From contig CAZGMJ010000036.1 in the NCBI GenBank assembly GCA_964526785.1, forward strand, positions 1-55,350: DNA of 55,350 nt, read 5' to 3'. Origin of the DNA: CAZGMJ01 sp964526785. GTDB taxonomy: Bacteria > Planctomycetota > Phycisphaerae > Sedimentisphaerales > Anaerobacaceae. The notes beneath the pieces are model-generated. The model was not told the origin of the DNA and ran no database searches. It saw nothing but the letters and a program-made list of their open reading frames with translations. The translations under genes were made by a program, and so were the position numbers. Each line of letters opens with the position of its first letter. Positions within the stretch are counted from its first letter, which is position 1. Shown one piece after another: positions 16,834-25,479 of this stretch.

Positions 16834-18115
16834 GGGTAAGGTATCGGGCAAGGGCCTGTTCGGGGGAAAGGATGCGAAGGTTGTTTTTCGTCCGGCTCCG
16901 GTGGAATCCGGCATAACCTTCGTCCGGTCGGATGTTGCCGAGCCGGTGCGCATTCGGGCAATCGCGCCGAACATTGCCGAGCGGAGCCGACGGACGACTC
17001 TCAAGAACGGTACGGTGAGCATCGAGACGATCGAACATTGTCTTGCTGCGATTTCGGCCCTCGAGATTGACAATGTGGTGGTGGACGTGTCGGGGCCCGA
17101 GCTTCCTTCGCCGGACTGCAGCAGCGCCGAATACTTCAGGGTGCTCAAGCGGGTCGGTCTTATGGAACAGGACGCGGGTCGTAAGGAATTCACGATTCGC
17201 GAGCCCATAACGATAGCTTCGGGCGAAGCTTCTATTTACGCGCTGCCCAGCAGCGAGCCGGGGCTGAGCATTACCTACGATCTGGACTACGGCAGGCATA
17301 CGGGCATCGGCAGGCAGATATACAGTTGCCACCTGACGCCGGAGGCATTCGAGAAGCACCTCGCGCCGGCCCGGACGTTCCTTCTCGAAGCGGAAGCGAA
17401 GCAGTTTCGCGCCCGTGGGATGGGGGTGCACATCAGTCCGCGGGATCTGCTGGTGATCAATTCGGACGGTCCGATCAAGAACAGCTACCGGTTTCCGGAC
17501 GAGTGCGTTCGTCACAAGATCGTAGATTTGGTCGGCGATCTGGCGCTGGTCGGGCGTCCGCTTCAGGGGCGCATCGTTGCTTATAGAAGCGGGCACGCGC
17601 TGAACCAGGAACTGGCTCGAAAGCTGCACGAGCAGGCCCAGCGTCGCGAGCGAATCGATCGATTCGGCACGGACGCGATTCTGGATATTCGGCGAATCGC
17701 GAAGATTCTGCCTCATCGGTATCCCTTCCTGCTTGTGGACAAAGTGGTGGAAATCGAAGGCGACAAGCGGATCAAAGCCGTGAAGAACGTTACGTTCAAC
17801 GAACAGTTTTTCCAGGGACATTTTCCGGGCGTGCCCATCATGCCGGGCGTTTTGATCGTCGAGGCGATGGCGCAGGTTTCCGGGCTGCTTTTTGCGCAAC
17901 GGCTGGAACACACGGGGCGGCTGGCGATGCTGTTGAGTATGGACCGGGTGAAGCTTCGCAAGGCGGTCGTGCCCGGCGATCAGCTATGTCTGACTGCGGA
18001 GACGGTTCGACTTCGCAAGCGAACGGCGCAGTGCAGATGCCGGGCGATGGTGGGCGAGGCGGTGGTGGCGGAGGCGGAAATACGCTTTATGCTCGTTGAT
18101 GACGAACGCGTGTAG
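16805..18115 (+). CDS. lpxC-fabZ: Fused LpxC deacetylase and FabZ dehydratase
   Basis: Residues 1-290 are LpxC, the zinc deacetylase that commits to lipid A. Metal ligands appear in TIEHCLAA (His) and in DECVRHKIVDLVGD (His and Asp), and the SGHALN segment is present. Residues ~292-436 are FabZ, the hydroxyacyl-ACP dehydratase, with PHRYPFLLVD, the active-site motif HFPGVPIMPG and a catalytic Glu in EAMAQ. Fusions of this kind are known in Bacteroidota and Planctomycetota relatives. The TTG start at 16805 overlaps lpxD by 29 bp and is required to keep the first LpxC strand. One oddity is ELPSPDCSSAEYF where most LpxCs have an ELPxxDGS-like segment. Confidence 0.93.
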   Translation: MKLQKTIRNEGKVSGKGLFGGKDAKVVFRPAPVESGITFVRSDVAEPVRIRAIAPNIAERSRRTTLKNGTVSIETIEHCLAAISALEIDNVVVDVSGPELPSPDCSSAEYFRVLKRVGLMEQDAGRKEFTIREPITIASGEASIYALPSSEPGLSITYDLDYGRHTGIGRQIYSCHLTPEAFEKHLAPARTFLLEAEAKQFRARGMGVHISPRDLLVINSDGPIKNSYRFPDECVRHKIVDLVGDLALVGRPLQGRIVAYRSGHALNQELARKLHEQAQRRERIDRFGTDAILDIRRIAKILPHRYPFLLVDKVVEIEGDKRIKAVKNVTFNEQFFQGHFPGVPIMPGVLIVEAMAQVSGLLFAQRLEHTGRLAMLLSMDRVKLRKAVVPGDQLCLTAETVRLRKRTAQCRCRAMVGEAVVAEAEIRFMLVDDERV

Positions 18116-18152
18116 TTTACGGGTTCAATGTATAAAGGATATGGGTTTACAA

Positions 18153-18959
18153 ATGGCTGAAATACATCCGAGTGCGATTGTTGATAAGGATGTGCAACTG
18201 GGCGACGGGGTTACTATCGGGGCCTATTGTGTGGTAAAGCGCGGGGTGGTGCTGGGGGATGAAACCGTTCTCGAACCGAATGTGGTGATCGAGAAGGACG
18301 TTCAGGTCGGCAAAGGCAATCATTTCTTCTCCGGTTGTGTAATCGGAGCCTGGCCTCAGATTCTGGGGCTGACGAAGGACCAGCCGATTGGAAGACTGGT
18401 CATCGGTGACGGCAACACTTTTCACGAACACGTGACGATTCATCCGAGCATGCACGAGGGTCACAACACGCAGATCGGCAGCGAGAACTTCATCATGGTT
18501 GGTGCGCACGTGGGGCACGATTCGGTGCTGGGCGACAGAATTGTTTTGAGCAACAGCGTGCAGATCAGCGGGCACTGCAAATTGGGCGACGGCGTATGGT
18601 TCAGCGGGATGGCGGGCGTACACCAGTTCGTCACGGTCGGGCGGTGGGTTTACATTGCGGGTCTGGCGGGGGTCAACAAGGACGTTCCCCCATTTCTTAC
18701 CGTCAGCGGCCACTACCCGCCGCAGGTCCGTGGAGTGAACAAGCGGGGGTTGCGCCGCGGGGGTTTTGACGAGCAGCAGCAGGAGCGCATCATTGCGGCG
18801 TACAGGAGGCTCTACCGGGAAGGGGGGAGTCTGCTGGAAAACGCGGCAGCGATGCGGCAGGAGGACGGATTGGACAAGAACGTCAAAGAGATGGTGGACG
18901 CCATTGAGAAGAGCGGCCAGCATCGTTACGGCAGGTATCTGGAACAGTTCCGACATTGA
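18153..18959 (+). CDS. lpxA: UDP-GlcNAc acyltransferase LpxA
   Basis: First step of lipid A synthesis. A left-handed hexapeptide helix starts IHPSAIVDKDVQLGDGVTIG and contains the catalytic His region MVGAHVGHDS, followed by a C-terminal helical part. The length of 268 residues is usual. Start ATG 18153 has AAGGA 13 bases upstream; ATG 18141 would add four residues. It follows lpxC-fabZ by 37 bp. Confidence 0.95.
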   Translation: MAEIHPSAIVDKDVQLGDGVTIGAYCVVKRGVVLGDETVLEPNVVIEKDVQVGKGNHFFSGCVIGAWPQILGLTKDQPIGRLVIGDGNTFHEHVTIHPSMHEGHNTQIGSENFIMVGAHVGHDSVLGDRIVLSNSVQISGHCKLGDGVWFSGMAGVHQFVTVGRWVYIAGLAGVNKDVPPFLTVSGHYPPQVRGVNKRGLRRGGFDEQQQERIIAAYRRLYREGGSLLENAAAMRQEDGLDKNVKEMVDAIEKSGQHRYGRYLEQFRH

Positions 18960-19038
18960 TTCGATGCGGTCGGCAGGTTGGTGCGACCGCAAGGATGGTG
19001 ACAGGTGGAAATACGGAAGGCAAGCATAAGGATGGAAT

Positions 19039-20070
19039 ATGGAGAAGGATAGAGTGCGGACGGCGGTTGTGGGGGCGGGAAAGATGGGTTCGATTCACGC
19101 CAAGGTGTACGACCAGTTGCCGCAGAGCGAACTGGTCGCCGTGGTGGATACCGATGGCGACAGGGCTCGCAAAGTAGCCGATCGCTACGGCTGCCAGGCG
19201 TTTACGGAGTGCGATCAGTTGCTGGATCGCGTCGATGCGGTTACGATCGCAACGCCTACCGTGAGCCACCTGGAACTGGCCAAGGTTTTCGTGCGAAACG
19301 GGGTTGCGGCGCTCATTGAGAAGCCGCTGGCTGCGAATGTCCGGGAGGGTAAGAAGATCGTTTCGCTGGCGAAGAAGACGCACAGCGTGGTGGCGGTTGG
19401 GCATTCCGAGCGGTGCAATCCGGTGGCTCAGGCAATGAAGCGTTTCGACATCGAGCCGCGTTTCATCGAGGCGAATCGCATCAGCCCGTATCCGTTTCGC
19501 TCGACCGATGTAGGTGTTGTGCTGGACGTGATGATCCATGACATCGACATCATCCTGTCGCTGGCGGCGAGCAAGATCAAGCGGATCGACGCGGTGGGCG
19601 TGAACGTGATCGGGGATAACGAGGATATCTGCAACGCCCGGATCGTTTTTGAGAACGGATGCATCGCCAACGTGACGGCCTCGAGGCTGGCGCTGAAGAC
19701 CGAACGGAAAGTGCGGGTCTTCAGCAAGCAGGCGTATCTGAGCATGGACTACTTCAAAAAGAGCGGGATCGTTATTAAGGCGGATCCGAACATCAACGTG
19801 GTCAAATGGATCCAGGAGCACCGGCAGGCCGGTGACTTCGACTGGACGAGCGTGAACTGGCCGGACCTGCTGCACATCGAACAGTTGGAAATCGACTCCA
19901 AAGAACCCGTGCGTCTGCAGCAGGAGGCGTTTCTGCGTGCGGTCGTCGATCCTCAGTATATGCCGGAAGTCAGTGCGGAAGAGGGTTTGGCGGCGCTGGA
20001 ATGCGCCCAGAAGATTCTGGCATCGGTACGGAAGCACAAATGGGGCGAGCAGATCGAATACGGCGAATGA
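19039..20070 (+). CDS. Gfo/Idh/MocA-family dehydrogenase next to lpxA
   Basis: A 343-residue NAD(P)-dependent oxidoreductase. The Rossmann motif is AVVGAGKMGSIHAKVY, and EKPLAANVREG carries the family's Lys. Such enzymes oxidise sugars, often nucleotide sugars. Linkage to lpxA recalls GnnA, which oxidises UDP-GlcNAc at C3 for 3-amino lipid A, but no GnnB aminotransferase is in the window, so that role is only a suggestion. AAGG lies 8 bases before the ATG. Confidence 0.85.
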   Translation: MEKDRVRTAVVGAGKMGSIHAKVYDQLPQSELVAVVDTDGDRARKVADRYGCQAFTECDQLLDRVDAVTIATPTVSHLELAKVFVRNGVAALIEKPLAANVREGKKIVSLAKKTHSVVAVGHSERCNPVAQAMKRFDIEPRFIEANRISPYPFRSTDVGVVLDVMIHDIDIILSLAASKIKRIDAVGVNVIGDNEDICNARIVFENGCIANVTASRLALKTERKVRVFSKQAYLSMDYFKKSGIVIKADPNINVVKWIQEHRQAGDFDWTSVNWPDLLHIEQLEIDSKEPVRLQQEAFLRAVVDPQYMPEVSAEEGLAALECAQKILASVRKHKWGEQIEYGE

Positions 20071-20143
20071 CCCTCTGTTGCCTCTTTTAACCATGGACAC
20101 ACAACGGAGACGGCGAACAGGCTGTCTGAAGAAGGAGATGACG

Positions 20144-20635
20144 ATGGTCAAACTGCAAACGAACAAGGGCGATGTCATTCTCGATCTGTATGCAGAGGCT
20201 GCTCCGGTGACGGTGCGGAACTTCCTCGGGTATGTTCGGGAGGGGCATTTCGACGGAACGATATTTCATCGTGTGATACCGGATTTCATGATCCAGGGGG
20301 GCGGCTTCACCGCAGATATGGAGCGCAAGTCCACAGGCGATCCGATTGTCAATGAAGCGGACAACGGTTTGAAGAACGAACGCGGCACGGTGGCAATGGC
20401 CCGCACGAACGATCCGAACAGCGCGACGGCCCAGTTCTTCATCAACCATGCGGACAACGACTTTCTCGATTACAAGGGGCCGTCCAATCCGGGCTACGCG
20501 GTTTTCGGCAAGGCGGTCGAGGGGATGGACGTAGTGGACGCCATCGCGGGAGTGGAGACGACGTCGAAGATGGGTATGGACGATGTGCCGGTCGAGCCGG
20601 TTGTGATCGAATCGGCGAGCATCGTCGAAGAGTGA
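20144..20635 (+). CDS. Cyclophilin-type peptidyl-prolyl isomerase
   Basis: A 163-residue cytoplasmic cyclophilin (no signal peptide). The active-site motif FHRVIPDFMIQGG holds the Arg, Phe and Gln of the family; FFINHADNDFLDY follows. ATG 20144 has AAGGAG 6 bases upstream, better than ATG 20138. It accelerates proline isomerisation during folding; nothing in the neighbours narrows its target. Confidence 0.95.
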   Translation: MVKLQTNKGDVILDLYAEAAPVTVRNFLGYVREGHFDGTIFHRVIPDFMIQGGGFTADMERKSTGDPIVNEADNGLKNERGTVAMARTNDPNSATAQFFINHADNDFLDYKGPSNPGYAVFGKAVEGMDVVDAIAGVETTSKMGMDDVPVEPVVIESASIVEE

Positions 20636-20670
20636 CGTGTTCATCGGAGGGATTGAAGGAGCTCGGCGCT

Positions 20671-21633
20671 ATGAAGTATGTATCGGCAGCGGTTGTTTTG
20701 TTTTGCTTTTGCGCACTGTTGGGGGCGAAGGAGGTCCAACCGCCTCTCAGGCCGGAGGTTGACGGGCAGTGGTGGTCGGTAGCGGGCGATCCCGACCTGG
20801 GCGAGTATACGAATCCCAAACAGCAGCCGGTGGATTTCGGCATCTGGCAGGCGCGGGACGGCTCCTGGCAGCTCTGGTCGTGCATTCGGAACACCAAGTG
20901 CGGCGGGAACACGCGGTTGTTCTATCGTTGGGAAGGCGGCAAACTGACGGACGAGGACTGGAAGCCGATGGGGATTGCGATGGAGGCCGATCCGAAATTC
21001 GGCGAGCAGAAGGGCGGCTTGCAGGCGCCTCACGTTATCGAGATAGACCAAACGTACTACATGATTTACGGCGGGTGGGCGAGTATATGTCTGGCCAGGA
21101 GTGCGGACGGCAAGGCTTTCGAGCGAGTATTGAACGATCAGGGCCAGGCGACGTTGTTCTCAGGTCCGTACGACAACACGCGGGACCCGATGGTTTTGAT
21201 CCTGGACGGGCTTTACTACTGCTATTACATGGGCCACAAGAAGAACGCGGAGTACGACTCGGCGATTTTCTGCAGGGTTTCGCACGATCTGCGTTACTGG
21301 AGCGAGCCTGTGATGGTCTCGGCCGGCGGCAGCGTAGCGGACAAATCGAACTGGTACGGCGGGGATGCCGAATGTCCATTTGTGGTGCACAAGGACGGCG
21401 TGTTCTATCTGTTTCGCAATCAGCTCTACGGGCGCAACAACCTCAACACGCAGTACGCTTCGCCGAATCCATTGTGTTTCGGCGTGGGCGACGATCGGTT
21501 TACGATCGGGCAGTTGGCGGTTGCGGCCCCGGAGATCATTCATCATGAGGGGCAGTGGTATATCGCCGCCCTCAAGCCGTCGCTGAAGGGGATTCGCATT
21601 GCGAGGCTTAAGTGGGTTCCTGCTGAGGATTAG
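20671..21633 (+). CDS. Secreted five-bladed beta-propeller glycosidase-like protein
   Basis: A 320-residue protein with an N-terminal signal peptide (to about Ala19) and repeated Trp/Tyr/Asp-rich blades, as in the GH32/GH43/GH62/GH117-like propeller superfamily. WQARDGSWQLWSCIR and YDNTRDPMVLILDGLYYCYY are typical blade strands. The catalytic acids cannot be assigned safely, so the substrate is unknown. AAGGAG lies 9 bases before ATG 20671. It is convergent with the endonuclease V gene. Confidence 0.72.
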   Translation: MKYVSAAVVLFCFCALLGAKEVQPPLRPEVDGQWWSVAGDPDLGEYTNPKQQPVDFGIWQARDGSWQLWSCIRNTKCGGNTRLFYRWEGGKLTDEDWKPMGIAMEADPKFGEQKGGLQAPHVIEIDQTYYMIYGGWASICLARSADGKAFERVLNDQGQATLFSGPYDNTRDPMVLILDGLYYCYYMGHKKNAEYDSAIFCRVSHDLRYWSEPVMVSAGGSVADKSNWYGGDAECPFVVHKDGVFYLFRNQLYGRNNLNTQYASPNPLCFGVGDDRFTIGQLAVAAPEIIHHEGQWYIAALKPSLKGIRIARLKWVPAED

Positions 21634-21650
21634 GCCGGGGGAGTTTCGGA

Positions 21651-21683
21651 CCGGCAGGCGTTTGATGTGCGGTGCCGGCTTTT
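21651..21683. terminator. Possible terminator between convergent genes
   Basis: CCGGCA (21651-21656) pairs with TGCCGG (21673-21678), and CTTTT follows. It sits between the convergent propeller and endonuclease V genes. The loop is long (16 nt), so this is tentative. Confidence 0.35.
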
Positions 21684-22422
21684 AGAGTTCCTTCTTGAGT
21701 CTCGATACCAATTGATGCGCCAGACGCGTCGGTTCGGGGAGGCGATAGCGCGTCGCACAGGCGAGGGTCATTTCGACAGCGTCATCCAGAGTGCATTTGT
21801 GCCCGACCGAGACGAACAACGGTTTGACGCTGGTTCGTGTTCGCACTACCGCCCCGATGGTCTCGGGCTCCCGGGATTCGCCGCAAGCGGGTTTATCCCG
21901 AAGCGGGGTATACGATCCTTTTTCGGCGGCGGGCTCATCGAAGGTGCCCGTCAGGCGGCTTTTTGCGCAGCCGACGGTGGGGCGATCGAGAAAGAGTCCG
22001 AGGTGGGCAGCCAGGCCGAGTCTGCGGGGATGGGCGATGCCCTGGCCATCGACGAGAAAGAGTTCGGGCCGGGATTCGAGCTTCTCGGCTGCTGCGATGC
22101 ATGCGGGCGCTTCGCGAAATGAGAGGAGTCCGGGGATATATGGGAACCGCGTTTTCTGAACCACATGGGCGGTTTCAATCAGTTCGAATTGGCGGTTTTT
22201 GCCCGTCTCCGGCGGTTTTTCGGCGGCCGGTTTGCGTTCGAGTACGACGGCGACCGCGATGATGCGCTTGCCTTTGTCCAGAAAGGCACAGTCAAATCCG
22301 GCGATTAGGCGGGGGCGACGCGGCAGGGGGGCATGCTCTACTTTGGCGGCCAGACGCGTCTGGAGTTCTCGCGCCTCGGCGTACGAAAGATTCCAGTGGT
22401 GCAAATGCTTTGTTCTTGTCAT
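21682..22422 (-). CDS. nfi: Endonuclease V
   Basis: A 246-residue enzyme that nicks DNA near deaminated bases such as hypoxanthine. Motifs are AGFDCAF (first catalytic Asp), FPYIPGLLSFRE (recognition wedge and catalytic Glu) and DGQGIAHPRRLGLAAHLG. The start at 22422 (MTRTKHLHHWNLS) fits the family; the frame is open to 22656, which would run past the uvrA start. Divergent from uvrA, separated by 124 bp, so two DNA repair genes share a control region. Confidence 0.9.
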   Translation of the reverse strand: MTRTKHLHHWNLSYAEARELQTRLAAKVEHAPLPRRPRLIAGFDCAFLDKGKRIIAVAVVLERKPAAEKPPETGKNRQFELIETAHVVQKTRFPYIPGLLSFREAPACIAAAEKLESRPELFLVDGQGIAHPRRLGLAAHLGLFLDRPTVGCAKSRLTGTFDEPAAEKGSYTPLRDKPACGESREPETIGAVVRTRTSVKPLFVSVGHKCTLDDAVEMTLACATRYRLPEPTRLAHQLVSRLKKEL

Positions 22423-22546
22423 CGTCCCGTTTCGTCCTATTTCAGCGTGCAATTTGATTTTACCTTGTGTGGGCATTGTGGTACACTCACAAGTTTCCGT
22501 AGGCAGCGATTTTCGAAGTACACCATCTTGGAGCATCACGGACAAT

Positions 22547-25408
22547 ATGGCCAAGCGAGGAGGCAAGTCGATAGAGATTGTCGGCGCATCAGAGCACAAT
22601 CTCAAGAATATCAGCCTGAGCATTCCGCGGGACAAGCTCGTGGTTATTACGGGCATCAGCGGCTCGGGGAAGAGTTCGCTCGCATTCGATACGATTTACG
22701 CCGAGGGGCGGCGGAAGTACGTCGAATCGCTGAGCACGTACGCCCGGCAGTTCCTCGAACAGATGCAGAAGCCTGCGGTTTCCGAGATCAGCGGTTTGCC
22801 GCCGACGATCGCGATAGAACAGCGCAGCGCCAGCAGCAATCCGCGCTCGACGGTGGCGACGACGACGGAGATTTACGACTATTTTCGCGTGCTTTTCGCT
22901 CGGGCCGGTACGCCGCACTGCTGGATCTGCGGGCGGGAGATCACCAGCCAGCACGCCACGCAGATCGTCGATTCGATCATGTCGCGGCCGGAGGGGACGA
23001 AGATACAGGTGTGCGCGCCGCTGATTCGGGGCAAGAAGGGCGAGCATCGTGAGATTTTCGCGGATATTCAGCGAGAGGGATTCGTTCGCGCGCGGGTCGA
23101 TGGCGACGTGGTGGATGTCTCGGCCCGAGGCGAGGCTCCGGCGCTGAGCAAGAACAAGAAGCATGATATCGCAGCGGTGGTCGACAGGCTTATCGTCAAG
23201 CCTGCGGTTCGCACGCGCCTGGCTGATTCGGTGGAAACTGCTTTGAAGCTGGCCGACGGAGTTATTCAGGTGCTGGTTCAGGAGCCCGAAGCGGACAAGA
23301 AGAACGGCGGAGGCGGCGGTTGGCAGGAGGTTGTATACAGCGAAAAGTTCGCTTGTTCGGACCATCCGCAGGCCAGTCTGGAGGAGCTGTCTCCGCGGCT
23401 GTTCAGCTTTAACAGCCCGTACGGTGCGTGCAAGAGTTGCGACGGCCTGGGGACGATTCTGGAATTCGATCCGGATCTGATTGTGCCCGACAAGACCATC
23501 TCTCTGGAGAATGGGGCGATCGAGGCATGGCGCAAGGGCGGCAAGCGAATGAACATCTACTACAACCGTCTGGTCAAGCGATTCTGCCGGAGTGTTGGAA
23601 TCAGCAAAGCCGAGCCTTTCGAGCGCATACCGAAGGAATACAGGCGGATGCTGATGTACGGAACGACGGCTGCGGATTCGCGCAAACACAGTTTGCATTT
23701 CGAGGGGGTGATTCCGAATCTTACGCGGCGGTGGAAGAACACGACCAGCGAGTACGTCAAGGCTCGCCTGCACGGCTATCTCTCGGAGCAGCCCTGTCAA
23801 AGCTGCGGCGGCGCGCGGCTGCGGCCCCAGGCGATTGCGGTGACCGTGGGGGGCGAGAGCATCAACGAGCTGGTTGCTCTGAGCATTGAGAAGGCCCAGG
23901 TTTTTTTCGGCAGACTCAAGCTCGACAAGGAGAAGACCGTTATCGCGTCGGCGGTGCTCAAGGAGATCAACGCGAGGTTGAAGTTCATGGTGGACGTGGG
24001 TTTGGGTTATCTGACGCTCGATCGTATGAGCAGTACGCTGGCGGGCGGCGAGGCGCAGCGGATACGGCTGGCTACCCAGGTCGGCAGCGGGCTGGTCGGC
24101 GTATGCTACGTGCTGGACGAGCCGACGATCGGTCTGCACAAGCGCGACAACGACCGGCTGTTGAGCATTCTGCAACGGTTGACGCGGATTGGCAACACGG
24201 TTCTCGTGGTCGAACATGACGAAGACATTATCGCCGCGGCGGATCATATTGTGGATATCGGTCCGGCGGCGGGTGCGCACGGCGGCGAGGTCGTGGTCCA
24301 GGGTTCACTCAAGGAGGTGGGGGAGTGTCAGCGGTCGATGACGGGCCAGTACATGAGCGGCAGCCGGAGCATTGAGTTGCCGGTCAAGCGGAGAAGGTAC
24401 AGTTTGCGGAGATGCATCGAAGTCAAGAAGGCCGCACAGAATAACCTCAAGGAGATCGATGTGAAGTTCCCGCTTGGGTGCTTCATTTGCGTCACAGGGG
24501 TTTCGGGTTCGGGCAAGAGCACGCTTGTCAGTCAGATTCTGCTGCGGGCGTTGAAACGGAGGCTCTATCACTCGCGCGAGAAGCCCGGCAGGCACAAGAA
24601 CATTCTGGGTACGGCGCAGATCGACAAAGTTATCGAGATCGACCAGTCTCCGATCGGCAAGACGCCGCGGAGCAATCCGGCTACGTATACGGGGGTTTTC
24701 GACCTGATTCGCAAGCTGTTTTCGGTTACGCGGGAGGCCAAGATTCGCGGGTACAAGCCCGGGCGATTCAGCTTTAACGTCAAGGGCGGCCGGTGCGAGC
24801 ACTGCAAGGGGCAGGGCACGAAGAAGATCGAGATGCATTTTCTGCCGGACGTGTATGTGACCTGCCAGAACTGCAAAGGTACGCGGTTCAATGCCGAGAC
24901 GCTGCAGATTACGTATAAGGGCAGGAATATTGCGGATGTGCTGGAGATGCGCATCGACGCGGCTCTGGATTTCTTCACGAATTTCCCGAAGATCGTGCAG
25001 ATTCTTCGAACGCTCCGCGACGTCGGGCTCGGGTATATGCAGTTGGGGCAGGCTTCGACAACGCTGTCGGGCGGCGAGGCCCAGCGGGTCAAGCTGTCGG
25101 CGGAGTTGAGCAAGGCCGCGACCGGCCATACCTTTTACATCCTCGATGAACCGACAACCGGACTGCATTTCGCCGACATTCATCATTTGCTGAACGTTCT
25201 GCAGCGGCTGTGTGATATGGGGAACACGGTTGTTGTGATCGAACACAATCTTGATGTTGTCAAGATGGCCGATTATATAATAGACCTTGGTCCGGAAGGC
25301 GGCGACGGCGGCGGTCAGGTCGTTGTTGCGGGCCCGCCGGAGCAGATAATCAAGAACGAAACGAGCTACACCGCAAAATATCTGAAAGAAAGACTGGCCG
25401 GTACATGA
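22547..25408 (+). CDS. uvrA: Excinuclease ABC subunit A (UvrA)
   Basis: The damage-recognition ATPase of nucleotide excision repair, 953 residues. Two ABC modules are visible: Walker A GISGSGKSSLAFDT and GVSGSGKSTL, signatures LAGGEAQRIRL and LSGGEAQRVKL, and Walker B VLDEPTIGLH and ILDEPTTGLH. The C-terminal zinc finger is CEHC, 19 residues, CQNC; an earlier one includes CWIC. ATG 22547 gives the canonical start. uvrB is not in the window. Confidence 0.96.
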   Translation: MAKRGGKSIEIVGASEHNLKNISLSIPRDKLVVITGISGSGKSSLAFDTIYAEGRRKYVESLSTYARQFLEQMQKPAVSEISGLPPTIAIEQRSASSNPRSTVATTTEIYDYFRVLFARAGTPHCWICGREITSQHATQIVDSIMSRPEGTKIQVCAPLIRGKKGEHREIFADIQREGFVRARVDGDVVDVSARGEAPALSKNKKHDIAAVVDRLIVKPAVRTRLADSVETALKLADGVIQVLVQEPEADKKNGGGGGWQEVVYSEKFACSDHPQASLEELSPRLFSFNSPYGACKSCDGLGTILEFDPDLIVPDKTISLENGAIEAWRKGGKRMNIYYNRLVKRFCRSVGISKAEPFERIPKEYRRMLMYGTTAADSRKHSLHFEGVIPNLTRRWKNTTSEYVKARLHGYLSEQPCQSCGGARLRPQAIAVTVGGESINELVALSIEKAQVFFGRLKLDKEKTVIASAVLKEINARLKFMVDVGLGYLTLDRMSSTLAGGEAQRIRLATQVGSGLVGVCYVLDEPTIGLHKRDNDRLLSILQRLTRIGNTVLVVEHDEDIIAAADHIVDIGPAAGAHGGEVVVQGSLKEVGECQRSMTGQYMSGSRSIELPVKRRRYSLRRCIEVKKAAQNNLKEIDVKFPLGCFICVTGVSGSGKSTLVSQILLRALKRRLYHSREKPGRHKNILGTAQIDKVIEIDQSPIGKTPRSNPATYTGVFDLIRKLFSVTREAKIRGYKPGRFSFNVKGGRCEHCKGQGTKKIEMHFLPDVYVTCQNCKGTRFNAETLQITYKGRNIADVLEMRIDAALDFFTNFPKIVQILRTLRDVGLGYMQLGQASTTLSGGEAQRVKLSAELSKAATGHTFYILDEPTTGLHFADIHHLLNVLQRLCDMGNTVVVIEHNLDVVKMADYIIDLGPEGGDGGGQVVVAGPPEQIIKNETSYTAKYLKERLAGT

Positions 25409-25479
25409 GGCTCACCCGTTCGGAGTCCTATTCCTGAATGGGGGCGATATTGTGCCTGCTACATTGAGGGAACGTCCGC

